In this document: in pieces, positions 16,116 to 25,030 of the stretch | Numbering within the stretch: position 1 is the first letter of the stretch | Layout of the letters: each line of letters begins with the position of its first letter | NCBI GenBank assembly: GCA_963790325.1 | Contig: CAWBNY010000002.1 | Location: forward strand, 1,054,001 to 1,118,000 | Direction: 5' to 3' | Source: JAXDMK01 sp963790325 | Lineage (GTDB): Bacteria; Actinomycetota; Acidimicrobiia; Acidimicrobiales; AC-14 | Length of the DNA stretch: 64,000 bases | Notes under the pieces: model-generated | Databases searched by the model: none | What the model was told of the DNA's origin: nothing | The model's input: the letters and a program-made list of their open reading frames with translations, nothing else | Position numbers and translations under genes: made by a program

Positions 16116-17684
16116 ATGACCCCCGAGACCCAGCGCCCCGAGACCGAACGGCTGATCATCTTCGACACTACCCTCCGGGACGGCGAGCAGTCGCCGGGCA
16201 TCTCCCTCGACGCGGCCGAGAAGCTGGAGATCGCGGAGCAGTTGGCCCGCCTCAACGTGGACTACATCGAGGCCGGGTTCCCCGTCGCCAGCCAGGGCGA
16301 CTTCGAGGCCGTGCAGGCCATCGCCCGCGCCGTCCACGGCCCGGTGATCGCCGGCCTCTCCCGCACCCACGTGTCCGACGTCGACCGCTGCTGGGACGCC
16401 CTCCGGGACGCCGACCGGGGTCGCATCCACGTGTTCATCTCCACCAGCCCCAACCACATGGAGCACATGTTGAAGATGACCCGGGCCCAGGTGCTCGAGG
16501 CCACCCGCACGGGCGTGGCCCGGGCCCGGGAACACACCGACGACGTCGAGTTCAGTCCCCAGGACGCCACCCGCACCCCGCTGGACTTCATGCTCGAAGT
16601 CCTGCGGGCGGCGGTCGAGGCGGGGGCCACCACCCTGAACATCCCCGACACTGTCGGCTACGGCATCCCGTGGGACTTCGGCGCCCTGATCCAGTACATC
16701 CGCCGGGAGGTCAAGGGCACCTACATCACGTCCACCCACTGCCACAACGACTTGGGACTGGCCACCGCCAACTCCCTCGCCGGGGTCCAGGCCGGCGCCC
16801 GCCAGGTGGAGGTGTGCGTCAACGGCCTGGGCGAGCGGGCCGGCAACGCCGCCCTGGAGGAGGTGGTGATGGCCCTCAAGATCCGGCCCGACCAGTTCCC
16901 CGGCATCGAGGTCGGCGTCCGCACCGAGGAGCTGGCCCGCACCAGCCGCCTCGTCAGCCGCCTCACCGGCTACCCGGTCCAGTACAACAAGGCGGTGGTG
17001 GGCCGCAACGCGTTCGCCCACGAGTCGGGCATCCACCAGCACGGCGTCCTGGCCGAGCGCTCGACGTACGAGATCATCGAGGCCTCGGCGGTGGGCCAGG
17101 TGGGCAGCCAGATCGTCCTGGGCAAGCACTCCGGCCGCCACGCGTTCGCCGACACCCTGACCAAGATGGGGATCACCGTCACCGGCGACGTCCTCAACGC
17201 CGCCTTCGCCCGGTTCAAGGAGCTGGCCGACCGCAAGGTCCAGCTCACCGACGCCGACCTGGAGGCGATCGTGGCCGAGGAGCTGGGCACGAGCGTCTCG
17301 CCCGCGTTCACCCTGGAGTCCCTGGAGGTGGCCGGCGGCACCGTCGGCATCCCCCGGGCCCGGGTGGTCGTGCTCCGGGAGGGGGAGAAGATCGAGGCCC
17401 AGGAGGAGGGTGACGGCATGATCGACGCCGCCTGCAAGGCGATCAAGGCCGCCACCGGCATCGACGGCAAGCTCACCGACTTCAACGTGTCGTCGGTGAC
17501 GGGCGGCGTCGACGCCCTGGGTGACGTGATCGTGCAGGTGGAGGCGGACGGGATCCGGGTGTCGGGCCGGGGCGTGTCCACCGACGTGGTCGAGGCGTCG
17601 GCCCGGGCCTACCTGTCGGCGGTCAACAAGATCGTCCGGGTGGCGGCCCGGGACGAGGTCCGCCACTCCGAAGTCGGGCCGTAG
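16116..17684 (+). CDS. leuA: 2-isopropylmalate synthase
   Basis: First committed step of leucine biosynthesis: condenses acetyl-CoA with 2-oxoisovalerate. 522 aa, the ordinary LeuA type 1 (not the longer mycobacterial type). Seen: the DRE-TIM signature IIFDTTLRDGEQSPG, the metal-binding STHCHNDLGLATANSLAGVQAGA, HESGIHQHGVLAERSTYEII, and a C-terminal regulatory domain (about 385-520) expected to bind leucine. ATG 16116 is preceded by AGGAGG (16099-16104). Expression is probably controlled by the attenuator immediately upstream. Confidence 0.96.
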   Translation: MTPETQRPETERLIIFDTTLRDGEQSPGISLDAAEKLEIAEQLARLNVDYIEAGFPVASQGDFEAVQAIARAVHGPVIAGLSRTHVSDVDRCWDALRDADRGRIHVFISTSPNHMEHMLKMTRAQVLEATRTGVARAREHTDDVEFSPQDATRTPLDFMLEVLRAAVEAGATTLNIPDTVGYGIPWDFGALIQYIRREVKGTYITSTHCHNDLGLATANSLAGVQAGARQVEVCVNGLGERAGNAALEEVVMALKIRPDQFPGIEVGVRTEELARTSRLVSRLTGYPVQYNKAVVGRNAFAHESGIHQHGVLAERSTYEIIEASAVGQVGSQIVLGKHSGRHAFADTLTKMGITVTGDVLNAAFARFKELADRKVQLTDADLEAIVAEELGTSVSPAFTLESLEVAGGTVGIPRARVVVLREGEKIEAQEEGDGMIDAACKAIKAATGIDGKLTDFNVSSVTGGVDALGDVIVQVEADGIRVSGRGVSTDVVEASARAYLSAVNKIVRVAARDEVRHSEVGP

Positions 17685-17699
17685 CCCACCGGTTCGCCG

Positions 17700-18428
17700 T
17701 CAGGGGGACGCCAGCCCGAGCCCGTCGACCAAACGGTCGACGTGATCGCTGTAGATCCCGTCGAGGCCCATCCGGGCCATCTCCCGGATGATGCGCTCGT
17801 GCTGGGCGTCCCAGGCGAAGGCCAGCCGCTCGAACCGATGGAACAGGGCCGTCATCCCGCCCGTCCAGTCGGTGTAGTGGAGGTTGACGGCGTCGATGCC
17901 GGCCTCGGCCAGCTGCGCCGCCCGCCGCTCGGCCCCTTGGCGCAGGTGCTTGGGCCGGGTGCTGTTAACCAGGTGGACGCCGGCGAAGTCGGGGTCCTTC
18001 CGCCACCCGGCCAGAAGGTTCCAGTCGCCGTGGCAGATCCACAGCCGCTCGTGGGCGCCGCCGCCCGCGGCCCGGGCCACGCCGACCACCGCCTCGGCCG
18101 ACCGGTTGTCCTTGGCGTCGAGGGACAGCTCGAAGTCGCTCCCGCACTCGGCGTACAGCTCGGCCAGGGCCGGGATGTGCCCCGGCAGGTCGGCCCGGGG
18201 CACGGCCGAGATGGGGACGGGGCGGAGCCGGCCCAGCCGGCGGGTCCGGACCAGGCCGTCGTGGTCGAGCACGGGCACCCCGTCGGACGTCACCCAGACG
18301 TCGCTCTCCAGGCCTGTCGCCCCCAGCCGCAGCCCCAGGCGGAACGCCTCCAGGGTGTTCTCGGGGGCGTGGGCCCGGCCGCCCCGGTGGGCGAAGGCGA
18401 TGGGGGGTCGGCGGAGGGAGTCGGGCAT
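17700..18428 (-). CDS. Glycerophosphodiester phosphodiesterase
   Basis: 242 aa of the GDPD family, hydrolysing glycerophosphodiesters to glycerol-3-phosphate and an alcohol. It shows the catalytic HRGGRAHAPENTLEAF motif near the N-terminus, LESDVWVTSDGVPVLDHD with the metal ligands, the substrate-region SLDAKD, and a C-terminal GLDGIYSDHVDRL. No signal peptide is evident, so it is probably cytoplasmic. It converges on leuA and is divergent from the small membrane protein at 18501. A second family member lies at 41991-42755. Confidence 0.9.
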   Translation of the reverse strand: MPDSLRRPPIAFAHRGGRAHAPENTLEAFRLGLRLGATGLESDVWVTSDGVPVLDHDGLVRTRRLGRLRPVPISAVPRADLPGHIPALAELYAECGSDFELSLDAKDNRSAEAVVGVARAAGGGAHERLWICHGDWNLLAGWRKDPDFAGVHLVNSTRPKHLRQGAERRAAQLAEAGIDAVNLHYTDWTGGMTALFHRFERLAFAWDAQHERIIREMARMGLDGIYSDHVDRLVDGLGLASP

Positions 18429-18488
18429 CGTCGTGGCGGCGCCGGCATCCACCGGGGCGCTGCCGGACCGTATCCCAGGGGAAGTCGT

Positions 18489-18494
18489 TAGGAT
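18489..18494 (+). promoter_or_regulatory. -10 box TAGGAT, leaderless small membrane protein
   Basis: TAGGAT ends exactly 6 nt before ATG 18501, with no ribosome-binding site between, so the transcript probably begins at the A of the start codon. Confidence 0.55.
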
Positions 18495-18500
18495 CGGGTC

Positions 18501-18710
18501 ATGTCCGCCGTCTGGCTTTTCGTGGTGCCCGTCGGCATCGTGGCCCTGCTGTTCGTGCTGAAAGCGGTCCGCAACGTGAGCCGTTCCATGGGAATGCTCG
18601 CCCAGAGCATGCAGGAGCTGCGCGAGGTGGGCCTCGGTCTCAACCAGCTCCGGGACCAACTGGCCGCCATGCAGGCGCAGCCGCCCCGCGACGACGTACC
18701 CCCTCAGTAG
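18501..18710 (+). CDS. Small single-span membrane protein upstream of tatA
   Basis: 69 aa, not recognised as a named family. One transmembrane helix at the N-terminus (WLFVVPVGIVALLFVLKAV, residues 5-23) is followed by an amphipathic or coiled-coil segment (NVSRSMGMLAQSMQELREV, then GLNQLRDQLAAMQ) and a polar tail. The topology resembles TatA/TatB. Its TAG stop is the first three bases of the -10 box of tatA. Confidence 0.65.
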   Translation: MSAVWLFVVPVGIVALLFVLKAVRNVSRSMGMLAQSMQELREVGLGLNQLRDQLAAMQAQPPRDDVPPQ

Positions 18711-18713
18711 GCT
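18708..18713 (+). promoter_or_regulatory. -10 box TAGGCT overlapping a stop codon, leaderless tatA
   Basis: TAGGCT includes the TAG stop of the preceding gene and lies 6 nt before the tatA ATG (18720). tatA therefore probably has its own leaderless transcript besides any read-through. Confidence 0.55.
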
Positions 18714-18719
18714 GGGTTT

Positions 18720-19079
18720 ATGCCGACCTCCCTGGGCCCGGCGGAGATCCTGGTCATCCTCGTCGTCGCCCTCATCTTCCTCGGTCCCAAGCGCCTCCCT
18801 GAAGCCGGCCGCCAGGTCGGCAAGGCCATCTCCGAGGTCCGCCGGTGGACCACCGAGGTCACCAGCGAGATCAGGGACGCGGTCGACGTCGAGGTCCCGC
18901 CGAGATCCACGGTCACCGAACCGACGGTCGTGAGCGCGTCGGCCACCGCGGTCGACGCCCGTCCCGAGCCGGCGCCGGTCACCGACGTGGTCGAGGTGCA
19001 GACGGTGGCGGTGGATGCTCCGGCCGTCGGAACGGGCCTCCCTCCGGAATCCCCGCCCGGGAACCCCGCCCGGCTCTAG
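18720..19079 (+). CDS. tatA: Sec-independent translocase TatA/TatB-family protein
   Basis: Pore-forming or receptor subunit of the twin-arginine export system. 119 aa with the family signature: a short N-terminal hydrophobic helix LGPAEILVILVVALIFLGP, a Pro-containing hinge (GPKRLPE), an amphipathic helix (AGRQVGKAISEVRRW), and a Pro/Val/Ala-rich tail. The Glu in the TM helix (PAEILVIL) favours a TatB-like reading, but TatA cannot be excluded; the symbol is provisional. tatC follows. Confidence 0.8.
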   Translation: MPTSLGPAEILVILVVALIFLGPKRLPEAGRQVGKAISEVRRWTTEVTSEIRDAVDVEVPPRSTVTEPTVVSASATAVDARPEPAPVTDVVEVQTVAVDAPAVGTGLPPESPPGNPARL

Positions 19080-19145
19080 GCGCTCCCCATCGCCATCATC
19101 GAGGACGACCCCATCGCCGACGGGGAGGCCGAGGTCGGCGGGCGC

Positions 19146-19841
19146 ATGCCGCTCGTGGGGCACCTCACCGAGCTCCGGCGCCGGCTGATCATCTCCGTGA
19201 TCGCCCTGCTGGTGGGGGCGGTCATCGCCTTCGCCCTGTTCAACCAGATCCTCTCCTTCCTGATCCGGCCCTACACCGACATCACGGGCCGGACCGACTT
19301 CATCATCCTCGACCCCCTGGAGGGGTTGGCCGCCCGGCTCAAGGTGGCGGCCTGGTGCGGGGCCTTCATCGCCTCGCCGGTGGTCCTGTGGCAGCTGTGG
19401 CGGTTCATCACGCCCGGCCTCCACAAGAAGGAGAAGAAGTTCGCCATCCCCTTCATCCTCGGGTCGATGGTCCTCTTCGCTCTGGGGGCGGCGGTGGCGC
19501 TGCTCACCTTCCCCCAGGCCCTGCGCTTCCTCATCGGCGTGGGCGGCAGCTCGGTCGACCCGATGTTCTCGCCGGGCAAGTACCTGAGCCTTATCACGCT
19601 GATGATGGTGGCCTTCGGGATCGCATTCGAGTTCCCCGTCCTCCTGCTGTTCCTGCAGCTGGCAGGGGTGGTCACCAGCGCCAAGCTGCGCTCGTGGCGG
19701 CGGCCGGCGGTGGTGATCATCGTGGCCGTGGCGGCCGTGATCACCCCCAGCCAGGACCCCTACTCGCTGTTCGCCATGGCCGGCCCGATGTACCTGTTCT
19801 ACGAGGGGTCCATCCTCATCGGGCGGCTCGTCAAGAAGTGA
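19146..19841 (+). CDS. tatC: Sec-independent protein translocase TatC
   Basis: Six-span membrane receptor for twin-arginine signal peptides. 231 aa. The family features are visible: MPLVGHLTELRRRLI at the N-terminus, the LDPLEGL segment before the second span, PGLHKKEKKFAIPF, and the FGIAFEFPVLL motif with a membrane Glu. ATG 19146 is the first canonical start and matches the conserved beginning. Its stop overlaps the helicase start by 4 bp. Confidence 0.95.
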   Translation: MPLVGHLTELRRRLIISVIALLVGAVIAFALFNQILSFLIRPYTDITGRTDFIILDPLEGLAARLKVAAWCGAFIASPVVLWQLWRFITPGLHKKEKKFAIPFILGSMVLFALGAAVALLTFPQALRFLIGVGGSSVDPMFSPGKYLSLITLMMVAFGIAFEFPVLLLFLQLAGVVTSAKLRSWRRPAVVIIVAVAAVITPSQDPYSLFAMAGPMYLFYEGSILIGRLVKK

Positions 19842-22477
19842 AGCGGGACGAGTTCGCGGCTGCGGTCCCGTTCGAGCTCGACGACTTCCAGGTGCGGGCC
19901 CTCGACGCCCTCGACGCCGGTTACTCGGTGCTGGTGGCGGCCCCGACCGGGTCGGGCAAGACGGTCGTGGCCGAGTACGCGGTGGCCAAGGCGGTCGACG
20001 AGGGGGGAAAGGCGTTCTACACGACGCCGTTGAAGGCCCTGTCCAACCAGAAGTTCAACGACCTCGCCCGCCGCCACGGGACCGATCGGGTGGGCCTGCT
20101 CACGGGCGACAACACGATCAACGGCGACGCCCCGGTGGTGGTGATGACCACCGAGGTCCTCCGGAACATGATCTACGCCTCCTCGCCCACGCTGGAGGGC
20201 CTGCGCTACGTGGTCCTCGACGAGGTCCACTACCTGCAGGACCAGTACCGGGGGCCGGTGTGGGAGGAGGTGATCATCCACACCCAACCCGAGGTCGACC
20301 TGGTGTGCCTGTCGGCCACGGTGTCCAACGCCGAGGAGTTCGCCGACTGGATCCAGACGGTTCGGGGGACCACGGTCGCGATCATCGAGGAACGGCGGCC
20401 GGTGGAGCTCATCCACTTCTACATGGTGAGCGACCGGGAGTCGGACGAGCTGAGGCTGCTGCCCACGTTCGTCGACGCCAAGGCCAATCCGGAGGCGGCC
20501 ACGCTCGACGCCAAGGTGACCCACGGGGTGTCCTACCGGGGGCCGCGGCGGAAGGGGTCGTCGGCGCTGGCGACCCCCCGGCGGTCGGAGGTGATCGAGC
20601 GGCTGGAGCGGGAGGGGATGCTGCCCGCCATCACCTTCATATTCAGCCGGGCCGCCTGCGACGACGCCGTCCGCCAGTGCCTGATCACCGGGATGCGTTT
20701 GACCATCCCCGAGGAGCGGGAGGCCATCCGCGCCATCGCCGAGTCCCGCACGGCGGGGCTCTCCGACGACGACCTCGAGGTGTTGGGCTACCGGGAGTGG
20801 CTGGCGGGTCTCGAGGCCGGCTTCGCCGCCCACCACGCGGGGATGGTCCCCCCCTTCAAGGAGACGGTGGAGGCGTGCTTCGAGGCGGGGCTGGTCAAGG
20901 CCGTGTTCGCCACCGAGACCCTCGCCCTGGGGATAAACATGCCCGCCCGCTCGGTGGTCATCGAGAAGCTCTCGAAGTGGACGGGGGAGAAGCACGAGTT
21001 CCTCAGCCCGGGGGAGTACACCCAGCTCACGGGGCGGGCCGGGCGACGGGGGATCGACGAGGTCGGGTACGCGGTGGTCCTGTGGTCGCCGTTCGTCCCC
21101 TTCGACCAGGTGGCGGGGCTGGCGTCGACCCGAACCTACGCCCTCACCTCGTCGTTCCGTCCGACCTACAACATGGCCGTCAACCTGGTGCGGCGGTACA
21201 CGCCGGAATCGGCCCACCACCTGCTCAACCTGTCGTTCGCCCAGTACCGGGCCGACCGAGACGTCGTCCGTCTGGAACGGCAGGTCGAGCGCAGCCGGCA
21301 GCAGATGGAGGCGGCCCGGGTCGAGGCGATCTGCGAGCGGGGCGACGTGGCCGAGTACCGGCGCCGGCTGGCGGCGGGGGAGGGCGGAGGTCGGCGGGTG
21401 CCGTCGCCGCGGGACGCGGTGGTCGAGGCCTTGGAGAAGGTCAAGCCGGGCGACGTGCTGGTGCTGTCGGGGGGGAAGTCGGCGGGACGGGTGGCGGTGC
21501 TGTCGACCGCCCGCCGCCGGGGCTCCGAGGTCCGCCTGGGGGCCTTGACCGCCGACCGCCGCTACCTCACCCTGTCGGCCCGCGACTTCTCGTCGCCCCC
21601 CCGGACGGTGGCCCACATCGAGCTGCCCACGCCCTACGCCCCCCGCAACGCCGCCTTCCAGCGGGAGGTGGCCCAGGCCCTGGGGAAGGTCAAGGCGGGA
21701 ACCGGTGACATCGGCGGCCGGTTCGGGCCCCGGAGCGTCACCGGTTCGGCTCCGGCCGAGGCCCACCCGGTGGCGGACTGTCCCGACCTGCGCGCCCACC
21801 TGCGGGCGGCGGAGCGGGCGGAGCGGCTGGAGAAGGACCTGCGCCGGTTGGAGCGCCGGATCGAGGGCCGCACCGAGTCGCTGGCCCGCCAGTTCGACCG
21901 GGTCCTGCGGGTGCTCGACGTGTGGGGCTACGTGGAGGGCTGGAGCCTCACCGACGCCGGCCGCCGCCTGACCCGGATCTACCACGAGTCCGATCTCCTG
22001 ATCGCCCATGCCCTGGGCGAGGGCGTGTTCGACGACCTCGACCCCTCGGCGCTGGCCGCGCTGGCGTCGTCGTTCACGTTCCAGGCCCGGCGGGTGTCGA
22101 TCCACCGGCGGGGCGACGGTGGTGCCGAGCCCCAGGTGTGGTTCCCGTCGGGGAAGGTGCAGCGGCGATGGGCCGAGCTGGAGAAGCTGGCCGCCGATCT
22201 CAACGGGGCCGAGGCGGCGGCCGGCCTCCCCCTGACCCGGACGCCCGACCCCGGCTTCTTCGCCGCCGCCCACGGGTGGGCGTCGGGCGAGGCGCTGGCC
22301 GACGTCATCGCCGACGAGCTGGTCACCGGGGGCGACTTCGTGCGCAACGTCAAGCAGCTCATCGACCTGTTGCGGCAGCTGGCCGTCGTCGCCCCCGACA
22401 AGCGCACCGCCGACTCCGCCTCCGAGGCCGCCGATCGCCTGTTCCGGGGGGTCGTGGCCGCCTCGTCGGTGGTCTGA
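19838..22477 (+). CDS. helY: Ski2/HelY-type DEVH-box helicase
   Basis: Superfamily 2 ATP-dependent RNA helicase of the Ski2/Mtr4/HelY group, expected to unwind RNA during decay or processing. 879 aa from the GTG overlapping the tatC stop. Motif I is APTGSGKT at 35-42, motif II DEVH at 128-131, motif III SAT in CLSATVSNAEEF, and motifs V/VI are ATETLALGINMPARSV and QLTGRAGRRGID. The C-terminal third is the helical DSHCT-like domain (about 690-870). Its position directly after tatC is conserved in actinobacteria. Confidence 0.93.
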   Translation: MKRDEFAAAVPFELDDFQVRALDALDAGYSVLVAAPTGSGKTVVAEYAVAKAVDEGGKAFYTTPLKALSNQKFNDLARRHGTDRVGLLTGDNTINGDAPVVVMTTEVLRNMIYASSPTLEGLRYVVLDEVHYLQDQYRGPVWEEVIIHTQPEVDLVCLSATVSNAEEFADWIQTVRGTTVAIIEERRPVELIHFYMVSDRESDELRLLPTFVDAKANPEAATLDAKVTHGVSYRGPRRKGSSALATPRRSEVIERLEREGMLPAITFIFSRAACDDAVRQCLITGMRLTIPEEREAIRAIAESRTAGLSDDDLEVLGYREWLAGLEAGFAAHHAGMVPPFKETVEACFEAGLVKAVFATETLALGINMPARSVVIEKLSKWTGEKHEFLSPGEYTQLTGRAGRRGIDEVGYAVVLWSPFVPFDQVAGLASTRTYALTSSFRPTYNMAVNLVRRYTPESAHHLLNLSFAQYRADRDVVRLERQVERSRQQMEAARVEAICERGDVAEYRRRLAAGEGGGRRVPSPRDAVVEALEKVKPGDVLVLSGGKSAGRVAVLSTARRRGSEVRLGALTADRRYLTLSARDFSSPPRTVAHIELPTPYAPRNAAFQREVAQALGKVKAGTGDIGGRFGPRSVTGSAPAEAHPVADCPDLRAHLRAAERAERLEKDLRRLERRIEGRTESLARQFDRVLRVLDVWGYVEGWSLTDAGRRLTRIYHESDLLIAHALGEGVFDDLDPSALAALASSFTFQARRVSIHRRGDGGAEPQVWFPSGKVQRRWAELEKLAADLNGAEAAAGLPLTRTPDPGFFAAAHGWASGEALADVIADELVTGGDFVRNVKQLIDLLRQLAVVAPDKRTADSASEAADRLFRGVVAASSVV

Positions 22478-22498
22478 GATGGTCACCAGTTCGGGTGC

Positions 22499-23104
22499 GT
22501 GACGGTGCCGATCGCCAAGGGGTCGTCCTATGGGGAGCCGGCGGCCGTACCCGACGGGCTGGTGGTGGTGCGCTCCGACGCCGAGGCCCGGGCGGTGCTG
22601 GAGGTCGCCCGCCGGGAAGGTCGCCCGTACCCGGCCCTGGGCCTGCTGGGAGGCGACCTGTGCCGCACCCTGGGTGGGGGGACGGGGCCCATCCTGGCCG
22701 GGGTGCGCTTCCCCGTCGATCTGGGGCTGGTCCTGGCCGATGGCCGCCTGCACCTGTTCGTGGCCTCCCTCGTCGCCCGCACCCGGGGCTGGACTCGTGC
22801 CTTCGTGGCCATGAACGCCCAGTACCTGGGCCGGTGGGACCTCGCCCCCCGCTCCCACCCGGGCGACGGGATCCTCGATACCTACGACGTCCGTCTGCGC
22901 CCGGGCCAACTCCTTCCGGTGCGGGCCCGGCTGCCCCACGGGACCCACCTGCCCCACCCGGGGATCACCGAGCGGCGGGCGCCGGCGGTGCAGGTCGAGC
23001 TCGACCGGGCCCTGCCCCTGCGCCTCGACGGCGAACCGGTCGGGTGCCGGGTTCGGGTGCTCTCGGTGCGGGTCGAGCCCGACGCCCTGGTCGTCTACAT
23101 CTGA
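22499..23104 (+). CDS. Protein resembling the C-terminal half of lipid/diacylglycerol kinases
   Basis: 201 aa, tentatively assigned. The segment HPGDGILDTYDVRL and the ending ALPLRLDGEPVGCRVRVLSVRVEPDALVVYI resemble the second domain of YegS/DgkB-type lipid kinases, but the N-terminal catalytic GGDG motif domain is not present in the usual form (a GGGTGPILAG stretch is seen near residue 60). It could be a regulatory or divergent member. The GTG start lies 22 bp after the helicase stop. Its 3' end overlaps the convergent permease gene by 10 bp. Confidence 0.6.
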   Translation: MTVPIAKGSSYGEPAAVPDGLVVVRSDAEARAVLEVARREGRPYPALGLLGGDLCRTLGGGTGPILAGVRFPVDLGLVLADGRLHLFVASLVARTRGWTRAFVAMNAQYLGRWDLAPRSHPGDGILDTYDVRLRPGQLLPVRARLPHGTHLPHPGITERRAPAVQVELDRALPLRLDGEPVGCRVRVLSVRVEPDALVVYI

Positions 23105-24039
23105 TCCCGGTTCCCGGCCCGTCGGCCGGCGTTCAGCTCGGCCCGCGGGTCGAGGGCATGGCGGAGCCCGTCCCCGACGTAGTTCACGCACAGGCAGAGC
23201 AGGACGAGGGTGAGCCCGGGACCGTAGAACAGCCAGGGCCGGGTGCTCAGGGCGTCGGCCCCCTTCTCCACCAGGGTGCCGAGCGAGGTGTCGGGTGAGC
23301 CCGGGCCGTAGCCGAGGAAGCTGAGCCCGGACTCGGCCAGGATGGCCCACGACACCGCCAGCGTGGCCGCCACCACGATCGACCCGGCGATGTTGGGCAG
23401 GACGTGGCGGACGATGATCCGGCGGTCGGGCGCGCCCGTCGCCCGGGCCGCGTCCACGTAGCCGGTGCGGCTCACGGACAGGACCTGACCCCGGGTGACC
23501 CGGGCGATCACCGGCCACGAGACCAGGGCGATGGCGAGGGACACCACCAGCCACTGGTCCCGGGCGCTGCTCGCCCGGTTGGCCAGGACGAGCAGCACGG
23601 CCAGCTCGGGGATGGTGAGGCACAGGTCGACGGAGCGGGCCACCAGCTCGTCGACCCATCCCCGGAACCAGGCCGCAACCGTTCCGACCGCGACGCCGAA
23701 GAAGGTGGCGGCCGCGGCCGCGCCCAGCCCCACCACCAGGCTTCGCTGGACGCCCCGCAGGATCCGGGCCAGCATGTCCCGCCCCAGGGCGTCGGTGCCC
23801 ATCGGGTTCGACCACGACGGGGGTCTCGAGGCCGCGCAGCACAGGTCCCCGTAGCGGTGGCCGGAGAGCACGGGCCCGACCACGGTCAGGACCAGTAGGA
23901 GGGCCAGGACGCCCAGGGCGGCGACGGCCGGCGCCTGGCGCAAAAACCGGCCGGTGACACCGGGCCGGCGACCGGCGACAGGAGCGACCGGCGCCCCGGC
24001 CCCGATCGCCCGGGGGTCGTGCAGTCCCCGTTCAAGCAC
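23095..24039 (-). CDS. Di/oligopeptide ABC transporter permease (DppC/OppC type)
   Basis: Inner-membrane permease of a peptide-class importer. 314 aa. It has an N-terminal span followed by the DppC motif NPMGTDALGRDMLARILRGVQRSLVVGLGA, the EAA-loop region YVDAARATGAPDRRIIVRHVLPNI, and later spans ending near LCLCVNYVGDGLRHALDPR. The GTG start at 24039 overlaps the end of the partner permease by 8 bp, so the two are translationally coupled. It is the last gene of the leftward unit that begins with the CHAT gene. Confidence 0.92.
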   Translation of the reverse strand: MLERGLHDPRAIGAGAPVAPVAGRRPGVTGRFLRQAPAVAALGVLALLLVLTVVGPVLSGHRYGDLCCAASRPPSWSNPMGTDALGRDMLARILRGVQRSLVVGLGAAAAATFFGVAVGTVAAWFRGWVDELVARSVDLCLTIPELAVLLVLANRASSARDQWLVVSLAIALVSWPVIARVTRGQVLSVSRTGYVDAARATGAPDRRIIVRHVLPNIAGSIVVAATLAVSWAILAESGLSFLGYGPGSPDTSLGTLVEKGADALSTRPWLFYGPGLTLVLLCLCVNYVGDGLRHALDPRAELNAGRRAGNRDQM

Positions 24040-25018
24040 GGCGGGTCCGGGGGTCGAGCACCGCGCTGAGGACATCGGCCACCAGGTTCACCCCCACCAC
24101 GCCCACGCTGGCCAGCAGCAACCACCCCGAGACCAGGTTCACGTCGTGGTCCTGGAGACCCTGGAGGAGGACCTGGCCGAGGCCCGGCCAGCTGAAGATC
24201 CGCTCCACGATCACCGCCCCGCCGAGGAAGCCGGCGAAGCTCACCGCCACCACAGCGGTCATCGGCACCAGGCTGGTGCGCAGGGCGTCCCGGCCGACCC
24301 GCCACTCCGGAAGTCCCTTGGCCCGCGCCGTTCGCACGTGGTCGGCGGCGAGCGACTCGAGCATGCTCGCCCGCAGGAACCGGGTCCAGCTCGCCGTCGC
24401 CACCAGGGCCAGGGTCGTCGCCGGCAGCACCAGGTGTCGGAGCCGGTCGCCGACGGCGCCCAGGGTCGACCCCGCGGGCTCGGTGCTGCGCTCGCCAACG
24501 AACGACAGGACGCGGATGTCGAGGGCCCGGTAGACGTGGAGGGCCAGGTCGCGCAGCAGCCAGCCGAGCCAGAACGCAGGCAGCGAGAGCAGGACGAACG
24601 TGACCACGGTGCCGGCATGGTCGATCCACGACCGGTAGCGGGCGGCCGAGACCGAGCCCACCGCCACCGCCACGGCCACGGCCATCGCCATCGCCGGCAC
24701 TACCAGGCGCCCGGTGGCGCCCGCCGCCCGCCACAGCCGGCCGCCGACGTCCTGGCCCTCGACGGTGCGGCCGAAGTCGCCCCGGAGGAGGCCCCCCGCC
24801 CAGATGGCGTAGCGCACGGGGAGCGGCCGGTCGAGGTTCAGCCGCCGCTCCCGCAGCTCGATCGACCGACGGTGGACGTGGGGGTCGGCCCGAGCCTCGG
24901 CCAGCGGGTCACCCGAGGCCGCGACCAGCCCGAAGGTCACCACGCTGGCCAGGATCAGCACCGGGATCGACAACAGCACCCGCCGGGCGACGAACGCAGC
25001 CAGCCCCGGCGTTCCCAT
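24032..25018 (-). CDS. Di/oligopeptide ABC transporter permease (DppB/OppB type)
   Basis: 328 aa. Characteristic DppB features are RRVLLSIPVLILASVVTFGLV at the N-terminus, the external loop with RERRLNLDRPLPVRYAIW and GLLRGDFGRT, and the EAA loop DHVRTARAKGLPEWRVGRDALRTSLVP, then FLGGAVIVERIFSWPGLGQ. It lies 12 bp downstream of the binding-protein gene and overlaps the second permease. The pair should form a heterodimeric channel. Confidence 0.93.
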   Translation of the reverse strand: MGTPGLAAFVARRVLLSIPVLILASVVTFGLVAASGDPLAEARADPHVHRRSIELRERRLNLDRPLPVRYAIWAGGLLRGDFGRTVEGQDVGGRLWRAAGATGRLVVPAMAMAVAVAVAVGSVSAARYRSWIDHAGTVVTFVLLSLPAFWLGWLLRDLALHVYRALDIRVLSFVGERSTEPAGSTLGAVGDRLRHLVLPATTLALVATASWTRFLRASMLESLAADHVRTARAKGLPEWRVGRDALRTSLVPMTAVVAVSFAGFLGGAVIVERIFSWPGLGQVLLQGLQDHDVNLVSGWLLLASVGVVGVNLVADVLSAVLDPRTRRA

Positions 25019-25030
25019 CCGACCGGCGGC

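Noticed and set aside
19799..23842. 1347-codon reverse-strand frame over the HelY-type helicase
   Set aside because: It is antisense to a clear helicase and consists of His/Val/Gly/Asp-rich composition typical of GC-rich shadow frames.
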